From contig DAOTTO010000269.1 of NCBI GenBank assembly GCA_034437895.1, positions 1 to 13,481 of the forward strand: a DNA stretch of 13,481 bases. The letters run 5' to 3'. The position numbers and the translations under genes were made by a program. This document shows, one piece after another, positions 6,039 to 13,312 of the stretch; positions within the stretch are counted from its first letter, which is position 1; each line of letters starts with the position of its first letter. This DNA comes from JANRLJ01 sp034437895. Lineage in GTDB: Bacteria > Chloroflexota > Anaerolineae > Aggregatilineales > Phototrophicaceae. Under the pieces are notes generated by a model. The model did no database searches and was not told the origin of the DNA. It worked only from the letters and a program-made list of their open reading frames with translations.

Positions 6039-7085
6039 ATGAAACGACTCTTAACGTTGCTTGTCCTATGGGTGATGCTGGCATCACATAGCGCACTGGC
6101 ACAGGATATTAGCGTACCGGATTTGACAGGACTCAATGTACCGCAGGCGGCGGCAGTGTTAAATCGGTTAGGTTTACGACTGGGTGCGGAAATGGCTTTC
6201 GGTTGGACGGCGGACAGTCCTGTGCCTGCTAACCTCATCAGCGCACAGTCCGTTGCACCGGGGACAACCGCCGCTTTTGGCTCCGCGGTGGGTATTACGG
6301 TCGGGCGGTCTGCGAATGCGCTTCTCATCTATGATGATAATGATATTACGCTGGTTAATTTAACGGGCGCGACGATTAATTTGGGCGGAATCACATTAAG
6401 CACAATTGATGGTACGGCGGCAGCAAGTTTTAATGCTGGGCGTTGGGCGGGGGGGTTAGCCGCAAGTGACTGTGGACAGTTGTGGTCGATTAGCCGTGGC
6501 GGGGCGAAGGATGTGCCGGAATGTGCGGGTTCGACATTGTGGATTTCGACCAATAATCCCGCCGAGCATTTCTGGACTGGCACAAACAGCGTGACGCAGT
6601 TTAGCGTGGCACAGGACGGGATTCAACGAGCGGTTTGCGCGGTTTCTGCGGCGGGTCGCTGTGAATTTTTCTTGGCAGGGGGGAGCGCGGCGGATGCGAC
6701 TCCGTTCGTTTATTTCGCTTATACGCCTGATCGTTTGATCGTATTTAATCGCTCAGAAGATCAATGGATGTCGCTGCGGGGTGTACTTTTTAGCGCCGCG
6801 CCCGGAGCAGGTTTTGAACTACCACCCGCTGAAATGTGGGATAATCCCGCTTCGATCGTGGGCGAAATTTTGCGTTTAGCGCCGGGGCAATGCCTGTATG
6901 CGCGGATTAATCCGGCTGAAGATGCGCCGCCGCAGTCGTGTGATCGAGTCGCTACTTATTCCACTACAGCGCAAACGCATTTTTGGGCCGGTGGATTTTA
7001 TGTAACGAGCGTCACCGATGGACAGAAGCGCAATTGTCCCGCACCGCAAGCAGATCGCTTGACGGTGTGTATTTTGCCCCGATAA
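6039..7085 (+). CDS. secreted PASTA-domain protein with duplicated four-cysteine module
   Basis: 348 residues, ATG at 6039 with GGGAG/AAGGA upstream. Residues 1-21 are a classical signal peptide (MKRLLTLLVLWVMLASHSALA, cleaved before QD). Residues ~24-90 form one PASTA domain (VPDLTGLNVPQAAAVLNRLG, then SAQSVAPGT and GSAVGITVG), a fold known from penicillin-binding proteins and Ser/Thr kinases that can bind peptidoglycan fragments. The rest contains two copies of a ~115-residue module, each with four cysteines in the same order: DCGQLW, PECAG, AVCAV, GRCEF, then GQCLYA, QSCDR, RNCPAP, TVCILP. Both copies share an 'HFW-[TA]-G' motif. With export, two disulfides per module are plausible. I do not recognise the module as a named domain. 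Unlike kinases, there is no catalytic domain and no membrane anchor, so it should be released or wall-associated. Confidence 0.8.
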   Translation: MKRLLTLLVLWVMLASHSALAQDISVPDLTGLNVPQAAAVLNRLGLRLGAEMAFGWTADSPVPANLISAQSVAPGTTAAFGSAVGITVGRSANALLIYDDNDITLVNLTGATINLGGITLSTIDGTAAASFNAGRWAGGLAASDCGQLWSISRGGAKDVPECAGSTLWISTNNPAEHFWTGTNSVTQFSVAQDGIQRAVCAVSAAGRCEFFLAGGSAADATPFVYFAYTPDRLIVFNRSEDQWMSLRGVLFSAAPGAGFELPPAEMWDNPASIVGEILRLAPGQCLYARINPAEDAPPQSCDRVATYSTTAQTHFWAGGFYVTSVTDGQKRNCPAPQADRLTVCILPR

Positions 7086-7129
7086 AGTGATTGGGGCTGA
7101 GTGAAGACTTTTGCTCATGGAGAACCGAT
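7086..7129 (-). mobile_element. probable terminal sequence of the minus-strand IS630 remnant
   Basis: These 44 bases lie between the stop of the PASTA gene and the stop of the minus-strand transposase remnant. Such a position would hold the right terminal inverted repeat of an IS630-type element. The stretch GGGGCTGAGTGAAGACTTTT is a candidate for that end. Its partner repeat has been lost, so the boundary cannot be proven here. Confidence 0.35.
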
Positions 7130-7315
7130 TTAAAGTTGGCGTAATAGAACAGGCGGAGCGTAGCATTCCAGCCAGTTGAATGTAAACAGGCGGTGGGATA
7201 AGAAGCGGAGGAACGACGAGAGCAGGGTCGAGAGATGCGGGAGGGTATGGTTGTGACTAACGCCTGCACGAGCCAGCGACCAGACATGTTCCTGGGGGTT
7301 AAGGTCGGGACTTAG
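7130..7315 (-). pseudogene. IS630-family transposase, C-terminal remnant (element A)
   Basis: On the minus strand, 62 codons read SPDLNPQEHVWSLARAGVSH ... FNWLECYAPPVLLRQL and a stop. This is the C-terminal end of an IS630-type DDE transposase, including the NPxExxW motif that supplies the last catalytic Glu. Everything before it, including both catalytic Asp residues, is missing. The reading frame runs directly into unrelated sequence around 7312-7318, where a second transposase remnant starts on the other strand. It cannot encode an active enzyme. Confidence 0.75.
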
Positions 7316-7317
7316 CC

Positions 7318-7749
7318 GGACAGCGGTTCGTCAAGGTCACTGACCGTCGGACGAAAGTCGATTGGGCAGACGCTGTGCGTGATCTGGTTGACCAGCATTA
7401 TCCCGATGCCGAGCGCATTACCTTGATTATGGACAATCTCAATACGCATTCAGCCGGTTCACTCTATGAGGCCTTTGAACCGGCTGAAGCCCAACGTATT
7501 GCGAAGCGTTTAGAAATCCACTACACCCCAAAACACGGTTCCTGGCTCAACATGGCGGAAATTGAATTCGGCGTTCTCAGCCGCCAGTGCCTAAACCGGC
7601 GTATTCCTGATACAACTGTGCTTCAAGGCTGTGTTGCTGCCTGGCAAACCAAACGTAACCAGTGTCAGGTCAAAGTGGACTGGCAGTTCACTACTGCCGA
7701 TGCTCGCATTAAACTCAAATGTCTTTACCCCTCTATTCATGATGGTTAG
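7318..7749 (+). pseudogene. IS630-family transposase, 5'-truncated remnant (element B)
   Basis: The frame reads GQRFVKVTDRRTKVDWADAV ... LIMDNLNTH ... IHYTPKHGSWLNMAEIEF ... LKCLYPSIHDG and stops at 7749. This is the C-terminal ~140 residues of an IS630-type transposase, with the second Asp (MDNLNTH) and the Glu (NMAEIE) of the DDE triad. The N-terminal DNA-binding part and first Asp are gone; a TAA lies in frame at 7300-7302. A GTG at 7375 could formally start a 124-residue product, but that would be inactive. It differs clearly from element A in sequence, so these are two different IS elements and not one inverted copy. Confidence 0.85.
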
Positions 7750-7787
7750 ACCACTAGCTTGAAATGCACCCTAAAGTAGCCCTCTGT

Positions 7788-7815
7788 TTGATTCTATAGC
7801 AATTGCCTGTAGAAT
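7788..7815 (+). promoter_or_regulatory. candidate sigma-70 type promoter for the first propeller gene
   Basis: TTGATT (7788-7793) and TAGAAT (7810-7815) are separated by 16 bp, and the start codon is 73 bp further on. This is the best -35/-10 pair in the gap. It lies directly behind the IS630 remnant, so it may belong to the remnant's edge or to the original upstream region. Confidence 0.4.
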
Positions 7816-7888
7816 TAGGTTGAGCTTGCGCTCTACGCGGTGTCTGCGCCGGTAGCTGTTTTACGCCGCAGCGACGGAGGAAAATGCT

Positions 7889-9472
7889 TTGTTCGATAGA
7901 AGTGATCTTGAGCGAAAATTACAACAAGGAATCGATGCCGTCCGGCGTAATGACCGGGCAACTGCACGGCGGCTGCTAGAGGAAGTCATCGAAGCGGATG
8001 AAAATAACGAACTCGCTTGGATGTGGCTGGCCTCGACGGTGACGACATTAAGTGAGCGCCGCCAATGTCTGGAGCGCGTTTTAGAGATTAACCCCGATAA
8101 CAACCGCGCCCGTGAAGCCTTGCGCCAATTGGTACAAGCACCCAGCGCTGGCGCGAATGCCAGCCCCGGACGCGCCCCTTCGCCACAAGCAGGCGCTCGT
8201 CGCCCTGCGGCCCGAACCGCAGCCGCAGGCGGCGCAAATACCAGCAATTTAATCGTTATTGGCTTAGTCGCAGCGGTGATCGTCGCGGGACTTGCCATCT
8301 TTTCCATTTCTCGAAATGGCACAGCGCCCAACACGAATGACCCTACCACGCAAGCCGACACCACAGCAGAAGTGCTGGCTGTGGGTGAAGTCCCCACCGC
8401 AACCGTATTCGTGCCGCCCGCGACAGCAACCCTCTACAGCGTACCCTTTAGCGGTTCACTCGTAGCGCGTACCTTGCCACCTTCGTTTACGCCGACGTTT
8501 ACGCCGACAGCAACCGCCACAGCGCTCCCCACAGCAACCCCCTATCCGCTGACCGAATTTCAAGCCTTATATATCAGCTTAGAAAATGGACAAGCCCAAC
8601 CCGATTTGTACCGGATTCTGGGGGATGGCAGCAGTGAAAACCTGCTAGGTGCGGCCTTCCGTGATGTCGCTTATGACCCCACTGGAGAACAAATCGCTTT
8701 TATCCGCGATGTGGCTTATCCCGATGACGGCAGCCAACCTGTGGAAGTGACGGCTGAGGCGACAGATACCGTGAGCAGCGGGAATGTCTTCCCGGAATTA
8801 TTCATCGCGCCGTTAAGCGACCTAAACGCTGCGGTGCAGATCACCGAATTGCGGACGAGCATCGTCGCCGGCCCAAGCTGGGGGCCGCAAGGGACGGAAT
8901 TGGTCTTCGTCAGCAATTATGATGGCGATGAGGATATATGGTACATCACACCCGACGGGGGCAACCTGTATAAAATCACATCGGATGATGTGGTTAATCG
9001 TGAGCCAGCATGGTCGCCTATTTTGGGCAGCCGCACCATTCTTTTTGCCTCGGATGCCGATACGCCCGGCTTAACAGAAATTTACAGTATTGAATTTATC
9101 CAACCGGGCGATCCACTGATTTACGACCGTTTGACGAATGCCACCAACAGCAGTTGGTCGCCTATTTGGTCACACAACGGCACAGCGATTGCCTTCGTCA
9201 GTGATCGTGATGGCGACAGTGACATTTATGTGATGCAAGCCGATGGGCGTGGCCTCACGACGGTCACAAGAAATGATGGAGATGCGGAAGATCGTCGCCC
9301 GGCCTTTACGCCTGATGGTCGCTGGATTGCTTTTGTTTCCAATCGGGAAGACGATCACTTCCAAACCTATTTGGCCTCGCTTGATGGCAAAATCCTGACG
9401 CGCATCACGCGAAGTGACCGAAATGATGTCTCGATTCAATATCGCCCAGAACTGCTTTTACGCTTACAGTAG
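7889..9472 (+). CDS. TPR-membrane helix-beta-propeller (PD40/TolB-like) protein, paralogue 1
   Basis: 527 residues. I place the start at TTG 7889 because GGAGG (7876-7880) is 8 nt upstream; the ATG at 7884 is in another frame. Residues 5-83 are TPR-like helix pairs (GIDAVRRNDRATARRLLEEV, then LERVLEINPDNNRAREAL). Residues 84-118 are Ala/Pro/Arg-rich and ~119-140 are one membrane helix (LIVIGLVAAVIVAGLAIFSI). Residues ~150-223 are an external Thr/Pro/Ala linker containing TLPPSFTPTFTPTATATA. Residues ~224-520 are a beta-propeller of about six PD40-type blades, such as PSWGPQGTELVFVSNYDGDE and AIAFVSDRDGDSDIYVMQAD; the repeated Asp-rich turns may bind calcium. The TPR-like part should be cytoplasmic and the propeller outside. 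Its nearest relative here is the next gene, 127 bp downstream on the same strand. The ligand is unknown. Confidence 0.85.
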   Translation: MFDRSDLERKLQQGIDAVRRNDRATARRLLEEVIEADENNELAWMWLASTVTTLSERRQCLERVLEINPDNNRAREALRQLVQAPSAGANASPGRAPSPQAGARRPAARTAAAGGANTSNLIVIGLVAAVIVAGLAIFSISRNGTAPNTNDPTTQADTTAEVLAVGEVPTATVFVPPATATLYSVPFSGSLVARTLPPSFTPTFTPTATATALPTATPYPLTEFQALYISLENGQAQPDLYRILGDGSSENLLGAAFRDVAYDPTGEQIAFIRDVAYPDDGSQPVEVTAEATDTVSSGNVFPELFIAPLSDLNAAVQITELRTSIVAGPSWGPQGTELVFVSNYDGDEDIWYITPDGGNLYKITSDDVVNREPAWSPILGSRTILFASDADTPGLTEIYSIEFIQPGDPLIYDRLTNATNSSWSPIWSHNGTAIAFVSDRDGDSDIYVMQADGRGLTTVTRNDGDAEDRRPAFTPDGRWIAFVSNREDDHFQTYLASLDGKILTRITRSDRNDVSIQYRPELLLRLQ

Positions 9473-9497
9473 CCGCAGGACTTCCGCAGTGAGTTGG

Positions 9498-9534
9498 TTT
9501 GGTAGGGACGAGTCGGTTACTCGCCCCTACCAAA
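9498..9534. terminator. TAGGGGCGA-type inverted repeat, copy 2, candidate terminator
   Basis: TTTGGTAGGGACGAGT (9498-9513) pairs with ACTCGCCCCTACCAAA (9519-9534), 16 bp with one mismatch and a 5-nt loop, 26 bp after the stop of the first propeller gene. It would make a very stable hairpin and could end that transcript. It shares the TAGGG-CGA...CGCCCCTA core with the palindrome at 3862-3887. Confidence 0.55.
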
Positions 9535-9540
9535 AATGTG

Positions 9541-9569
9541 TTGAATTGCGTAACTTCTGATTTTATTAC
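9541..9569 (+). promoter_or_regulatory. candidate promoter for the second propeller gene
   Basis: TTGAAT (9541-9546) and TATTAC (9564-9569) are 17 bp apart and lie just after the hairpin at 9498-9534. If both are real, the two paralogues are transcribed separately. Both boxes deviate from consensus. Confidence 0.35.
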
Positions 9570-9599
9570 TTTAAAACCGCGCCATAAAGGAAACCGCTT

Positions 9600-11165
9600 A
9601 TGTCTAACCCTGCTCATCAAGCGATGCTGCGTCAGTCATTAGAAGCTGCCCGCGCTGGCGACAAGGCAACCGCGCTTCAACTTGTTAATGACGTGATCGC
9701 GGAAGACCCCAAAAACGCCAAAGCATGGCTGCTTTTAAGCCGCATTTCAGACACAGATGCCGAAAGACGCAAAGCCTTGGAGATGGTGCTGGAACTCGAC
9801 CCGTATAACGAGCAAGCCCAAAAAGCGCTCGATAAAATGGAAGATTCCGCACGATCAAAAGCCACCAACGAAGAAGAAGTGATCCCCGGACTTACCCAAA
9901 GACAGCTTTTGATTTTTGGCGGCGGGACAGCCCTTTTTGTCTTGATGATCGCTATTTTCGTCTTTGCCATTGTCACTTCCAGCAGTACACGCAGATCAAA
10001 TCAATCCGCTACCGAAACAGCCGCTGTCGAAATCCCCACTCGACTAGCGCAAGAACAGACGGCTGCTGTTCTCCGAATCGCTGAAACTGCTGTCGCCGAG
10101 ACCCAAACCCAAATCGCGTTGGTCTCGCCTACACCGACTGAACCGCCCACCATTTTGCCGCGCTTTACGCTGCCGCCCTCCTTTACGCCAGAAACACGGG
10201 GAGCAGCCGCTACACCAACCCCCTTAGCACCGCCCGCCGCCAATGTGCCGGGACGTATTCTCGGCTGGAGTGGTATTGATATACGCAATATTGACGTGCT
10301 GCCCATGTACAGCTATCCCGTTAGCGGGGGTGCGCCGGGTCGAATCGGCGGTGATAATCTGGAAGGTCGTCATCCTTTCCTTTTTATGAACAGTGAGCGC
10401 GTCATCTATACCAATTACTATACCGTGCCTTCCACCTATTATGGGATTCAATCCAATAGTCTGGATGGACTTGACCCACGCGATAGCTCGGTTGCATGGA
10501 CGACCCTAGCGGATGCTTTTAACGATCCCGATCAAGCTACAGTATCCAACGATCAAACCAAATTGGTTTTCGTGGCAGAAGCCGTCGTAACGGGCCGCAC
10601 AGAAGTTTTTCTTGTGGATTTAACCAATGCCGATACTGCGAATGCTGTTGAAAGCAGCACAGGAAGTGCAGCAGCAGGCGTGACTCGCATCACCAACGAC
10701 AGCGGAGATTATACCTTCCCGGCGATCTCACCCGATGGTCAAAGAGTGGTCGCTATTCGTAATGCCAGTGAAGGGACTATCACCGGGACGGATATTGTCA
10801 TCATTAATATCACGGATCGTACTATTACGCCCCTCACCACCGACGGCAATACGGTGATCGAAACCATGCCGCGTTGGTCGATTGATGGGCGCTCGATTGT
10901 GTATGCGGCGGCGACTGCCGAAAATCGCAACACGCACGATATTTATGTCGTCGCTTCCGACGGTTCAGGTTTATCATTCGTTTTGGTCAGCGATCCAGCG
11001 GATGAAATTTATCCGGTTTACAGTCCTGACGGCGCGTATTTGGCTTTTTCCAGCAACCGGGCTTCTTCTTACGATATTTACATCTTAGAAATTGCCAGCG
11101 GGACGCTTTCACAGTTGACGGCTACCGGGCGTGAGGATGATTATCCGAGTGTTTGGCTGCCTTAA
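9600..11165 (+). CDS. TPR-membrane helix-beta-propeller (PD40/TolB-like) protein, paralogue 2
   Basis: 521 residues, ATG at 9600 with AAAGGA 8 nt upstream. Same domain order as its neighbour. Residues 5-80 are TPR-like helices (SLEAARAGDKATALQLVNDV, then EMVLELDPYNEQAQKALDKM). Residues ~102-126 are one membrane helix (QLLIFGGGTALFVLMIAIFV). Residues ~130-217 are an external Thr/Pro/Ala/Gln-rich linker with FTLPPSFTPE. Residues ~218-521 are a propeller with PD40 blades, clearest near the end: FPAISPDGQRVVAIRN, MPRWSIDGRSIVYAA and YPVYSPDGAYLAFSSNRASS. The first blades are poorly conserved. The helical part aligns easily with paralogue 1, while the propellers have diverged more, which fits duplication followed by change of ligand. 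Its TAA overlaps the stop of the convergent chemoreceptor-like gene. The precise role is unknown. Confidence 0.85.
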   Translation: MSNPAHQAMLRQSLEAARAGDKATALQLVNDVIAEDPKNAKAWLLLSRISDTDAERRKALEMVLELDPYNEQAQKALDKMEDSARSKATNEEEVIPGLTQRQLLIFGGGTALFVLMIAIFVFAIVTSSSTRRSNQSATETAAVEIPTRLAQEQTAAVLRIAETAVAETQTQIALVSPTPTEPPTILPRFTLPPSFTPETRGAAATPTPLAPPAANVPGRILGWSGIDIRNIDVLPMYSYPVSGGAPGRIGGDNLEGRHPFLFMNSERVIYTNYYTVPSTYYGIQSNSLDGLDPRDSSVAWTTLADAFNDPDQATVSNDQTKLVFVAEAVVTGRTEVFLVDLTNADTANAVESSTGSAAAGVTRITNDSGDYTFPAISPDGQRVVAIRNASEGTITGTDIVIINITDRTITPLTTDGNTVIETMPRWSIDGRSIVYAAATAENRNTHDIYVVASDGSGLSFVLVSDPADEIYPVYSPDGAYLAFSSNRASSYDIYILEIASGTLSQLTATGREDDYPSVWLP

Positions 11166-12280
11166 ACCGTGTTCATATCCTCCCCAAGTTGGAGAGAAAT
11201 CTGAAGTTCATCGGCTAAACGATTGAGATTGGTGGTGACGGTTTCAAACAGACGTGTGCTGGCGAGGTTTTGCTGATTGATGCGGCTGATGCGTTCCATA
11301 TTGATGGCAATGCCTTCCAGCCCATCGGTCTGCTGCCGGATGACCTCATAAATGGAGCGCACTGCTTTGTTAGAAGCCGTCACACTTTCCACAAGCTGCA
11401 CCATCACATGATCGGCCTGTTGTGTCATATTTAAGCCTGCATCCACCCCTTGCATCCCGATTTCAATCGCGCCAATCGTCTCTTTAACGGCGCTTTGAAT
11501 CTCCGCCAAAATCGAGCGTACCTGCCGCGCCGCACCGCTGGACTGCTGTGCGAGTGAACGCACCTCATCCGCCACAACCGCGAACCCCCGCCCCTGCTTG
11601 CCGGCTCGCGCCGCTTCGATAGAGGCATTCAGCGCCAAAAGATTCGACTGCGTGGCGACTTCGCTCACCGAGGTAATAATTTCGTCAATCCGGCGCGTCA
11701 ATTGGGCTAAACGGGTAATCGTCGTGCCGATAGCATTGACTTGACGGCGAATCTGCGACATGCCGTGAATAGCCTGCTGGATAGCAACCTGCCCATTTTC
11801 AGAAATTTCTGCTACTTGTGCGGCGGTTTGCGTCATCGCACGGGCTTGATCGCTCACGCGCCCGGACATATCCAAAAATTCTTCCATCATTTGATTCGTC
11901 ATGTTGATGACATCCGCTTGTTCGCTGGCGGCGACGGACTGCTGGTTGGTGACTTGGTTGATCGCTTGTGAAGTACGAACTAACCCATCCGCTGTCACAT
12001 GAATGCGGGTGGAAAGATCACCCAATTCTTCCAATGTCAGCGTTTGTTGGGTAGAAAGGGGTGAAAGCTGCCGCGTCAATGTAGGGCGTTCCAGCCAAAG
12101 CATCATCCCACCCATCAGCAGCACCAATAGGGCTAGAAGCGCCAACCATTTGCCTAGCGGCAGCAGGATAAAGATCAGCAGCAGCAGCATTCCCGGAGCA
12201 AGCGCGGCAGGGATAATCGCTTGCAGTGGCAGCCGTCGCAGGGTTTGTATCGTCAAAGTCCGCAGCGTATCGAGCATCAT
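11162..12280 (-). CDS. methyl-accepting chemotaxis-type signalling protein without sensor domain
   Basis: 372 residues, ATG at 12280 (a second ATG follows at once; the upstream ribosome binding site is weak). Residues ~20-63 form two membrane helices joined by a very short turn (ALAPGMLLLLIFILLPLGKW, then LALLALLVLLMGGMMLWLER). Residues ~75-372 are a long, mostly coiled-coil cytoplasmic part with the MCP hairpin tip, VATQSNLLALNASIEAARAG then GRGFAVVADEVRSLAQQSS, at about 208-248. This tip normally contacts CheA and CheW. No HAMP domain, no extracellular ligand domain and no C-terminal CheR/CheB tether pentapeptide are seen. Signals would have to come through the membrane helices or a partner. 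No che genes are in the window. Family assignment is firm; what it senses is unknown. Confidence 0.9.
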   Translation of the reverse strand: MMLDTLRTLTIQTLRRLPLQAIIPAALAPGMLLLLIFILLPLGKWLALLALLVLLMGGMMLWLERPTLTRQLSPLSTQQTLTLEELGDLSTRIHVTADGLVRTSQAINQVTNQQSVAASEQADVINMTNQMMEEFLDMSGRVSDQARAMTQTAAQVAEISENGQVAIQQAIHGMSQIRRQVNAIGTTITRLAQLTRRIDEIITSVSEVATQSNLLALNASIEAARAGKQGRGFAVVADEVRSLAQQSSGAARQVRSILAEIQSAVKETIGAIEIGMQGVDAGLNMTQQADHVMVQLVESVTASNKAVRSIYEVIRQQTDGLEGIAINMERISRINQQNLASTRLFETVTTNLNRLADELQISLQLGEDMNTV

Positions 12281-12372
12281 AGGTTAAATTTCCAGATTAA
12301 AAATATCCCTCATGATATAAGCAAACAGCACACGAGGCGAATTTGAAATTTCTAACCGTCGTGACTGTTCAA

Positions 12373-12472
12373 AAACACGCACAATTTAGACTCCGATTCG
12401 CGTTATACTTAGATCGGTAGTGGTTAGTAGTTCATCATCACATCAAGGCAAAAGACTAAACACGCACAATTT
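12373..12472. repeat. 15-bp direct repeat upstream of the lipoprotein gene
   Basis: AAACACGCACAATTT occurs exactly at 12373-12387 and again at 12458-12472, 85 bp apart start to start, about eight helical turns. The first copy overlaps the likely -35 region of the promoter at 12381-12409; the second lies just before the ribosome binding site. This spacing is typical of a pair of regulator sites that could be bridged by DNA looping, but no regulator is known. Confidence 0.5.
12381..12409 (+). promoter_or_regulatory. candidate promoter for the lipoprotein gene
   Basis: TATACT (12404-12409) is a good -10 box. With 17 bp spacing the -35 position is ACAATT (12381-12386), a poor match that falls inside the first copy of the 15-bp repeat. 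A weak -35 overlapping a repeated site suggests activator control, which is inference. Confidence 0.4.
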
Positions 12473-12498
12473 TTCAGCATTCATTTGAGGAGCGACTT

Positions 12499-13302
12499 GT
12501 GAAAAGATTTCTACCCTTAATTGCGCTTCTTTTAACATTGGCTTCCTGCCAAGTCCTCGGCGGCGGTGGGGACGATAATGTCGCTGGCAGCAATGCCGAC
12601 CCCCGCGAGACCATTTATTGGACACGCACCCCGGAGACGGTTGTCTTCCGGACGGATGTCGTCGGCGGAGAGACTGCCCAATTGTTCACCGCTAAGAATG
12701 AAATCCCCAACTGCACCATCTATGGCGATAATCATATTATCTGGACGAACACCGCTGGCGATAATTCCACCCAAATATTGACGGACATCATACCTGATGC
12801 AACGTTGTATCGTTTTTTCACCGATCTCACTATCGCTGACCGCATCTACACCTATACGGCTGGGGCCAACACACAACCCCCCAGCACCACCGCCCCCGTC
12901 GTAGAAACACTGGCTTTGAACATCGGCGGACGCGAACACATCACCGATGCTTTCGGCGGTTGGACGTATCCGTATTTTGAAAGCATTTTGAATCGGTGTA
13001 TGGCATTAAGCGAAGCCCCGGCCATTTATGAGCCGAGCGAGGCATGGATTTCTGCTGTGGAAGTCCCGTATGATTCCAATCGTCCACAGCGGCTTTGGGA
13101 TAATGTGGCTTCAGGGTTGGATTTAGCCCAAATCGCTGATGGTGGCGAACCACAATGGATTACAGGAAATAACGTGGCGATCATCTGGGCATTGATTCGC
13201 GGTGGCGGGGCGGAAGTGCAGTTCGCGCAGGATATACGTAATTTTAATGTCGCGCTGCAAGTGCCGAATGTGACCCGCGATGCACCGCCAAGGCCAGACT
13301 AA
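12499..13302 (+). CDS. putative lipoprotein of unknown function
   Basis: 267 residues from a GTG at 12499 with GAGGAG about 7 nt upstream. The N-terminus MKRFLPLIALLLTLASCQVL is a lipoprotein signal with lipobox LASC, so Cys17 should be lipidated and the protein held on the outer face of the membrane. A Gly/Asp-rich spacer (GGGGDDNVAGSN) follows. The remainder (about residues 35-267) is soluble and acidic, with many Thr and aromatic residues and two further cysteines (PNCTIYG and LNRCMAL) that may form a disulfide. It ends in a Pro-rich APPRPD. I recognise no domain or catalytic motif. It is divergent from the chemoreceptor-like gene, and its upstream region carries the 15-bp repeats. It is followed almost immediately by a mobile-element end. 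Confidence 0.75.
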   Translation: MKRFLPLIALLLTLASCQVLGGGGDDNVAGSNADPRETIYWTRTPETVVFRTDVVGGETAQLFTAKNEIPNCTIYGDNHIIWTNTAGDNSTQILTDIIPDATLYRFFTDLTIADRIYTYTAGANTQPPSTTAPVVETLALNIGGREHITDAFGGWTYPYFESILNRCMALSEAPAIYEPSEAWISAVEVPYDSNRPQRLWDNVASGLDLAQIADGGEPQWITGNNVAIIWALIRGGGAEVQFAQDIRNFNVALQVPNVTRDAPPRPD

Positions 13303-13312
13303 ATTGTCCTAT

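Noticed and set aside
7012..7287. Minus-strand 91-codon frame crossing from the IS region into the PASTA gene.
   Set aside because: The transposase signal is in a different minus-strand frame (SPDLNPQEHVW); this frame shows no family resemblance.
7861..8397. Minus-strand open frame of 178 codons rich in Ala and Ser.
   Set aside because: It is antisense to the TPR and linker region of the propeller protein; its composition simply mirrors that low-complexity sequence.
8490..8550. Short tandem DNA repeat (acgccgacgttt, and related acagcaacc units) in the first propeller gene.
   Set aside because: It is the coding consequence of the Thr/Pro/Ala linker and not an independent repeat element.
12532..12939. 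Minus-strand open frame of 135 codons inside the lipoprotein gene.
   Set aside because: It has no ribosome binding site or recognisable motif, and the plus strand has a clear lipobox and Shine-Dalgarno site.
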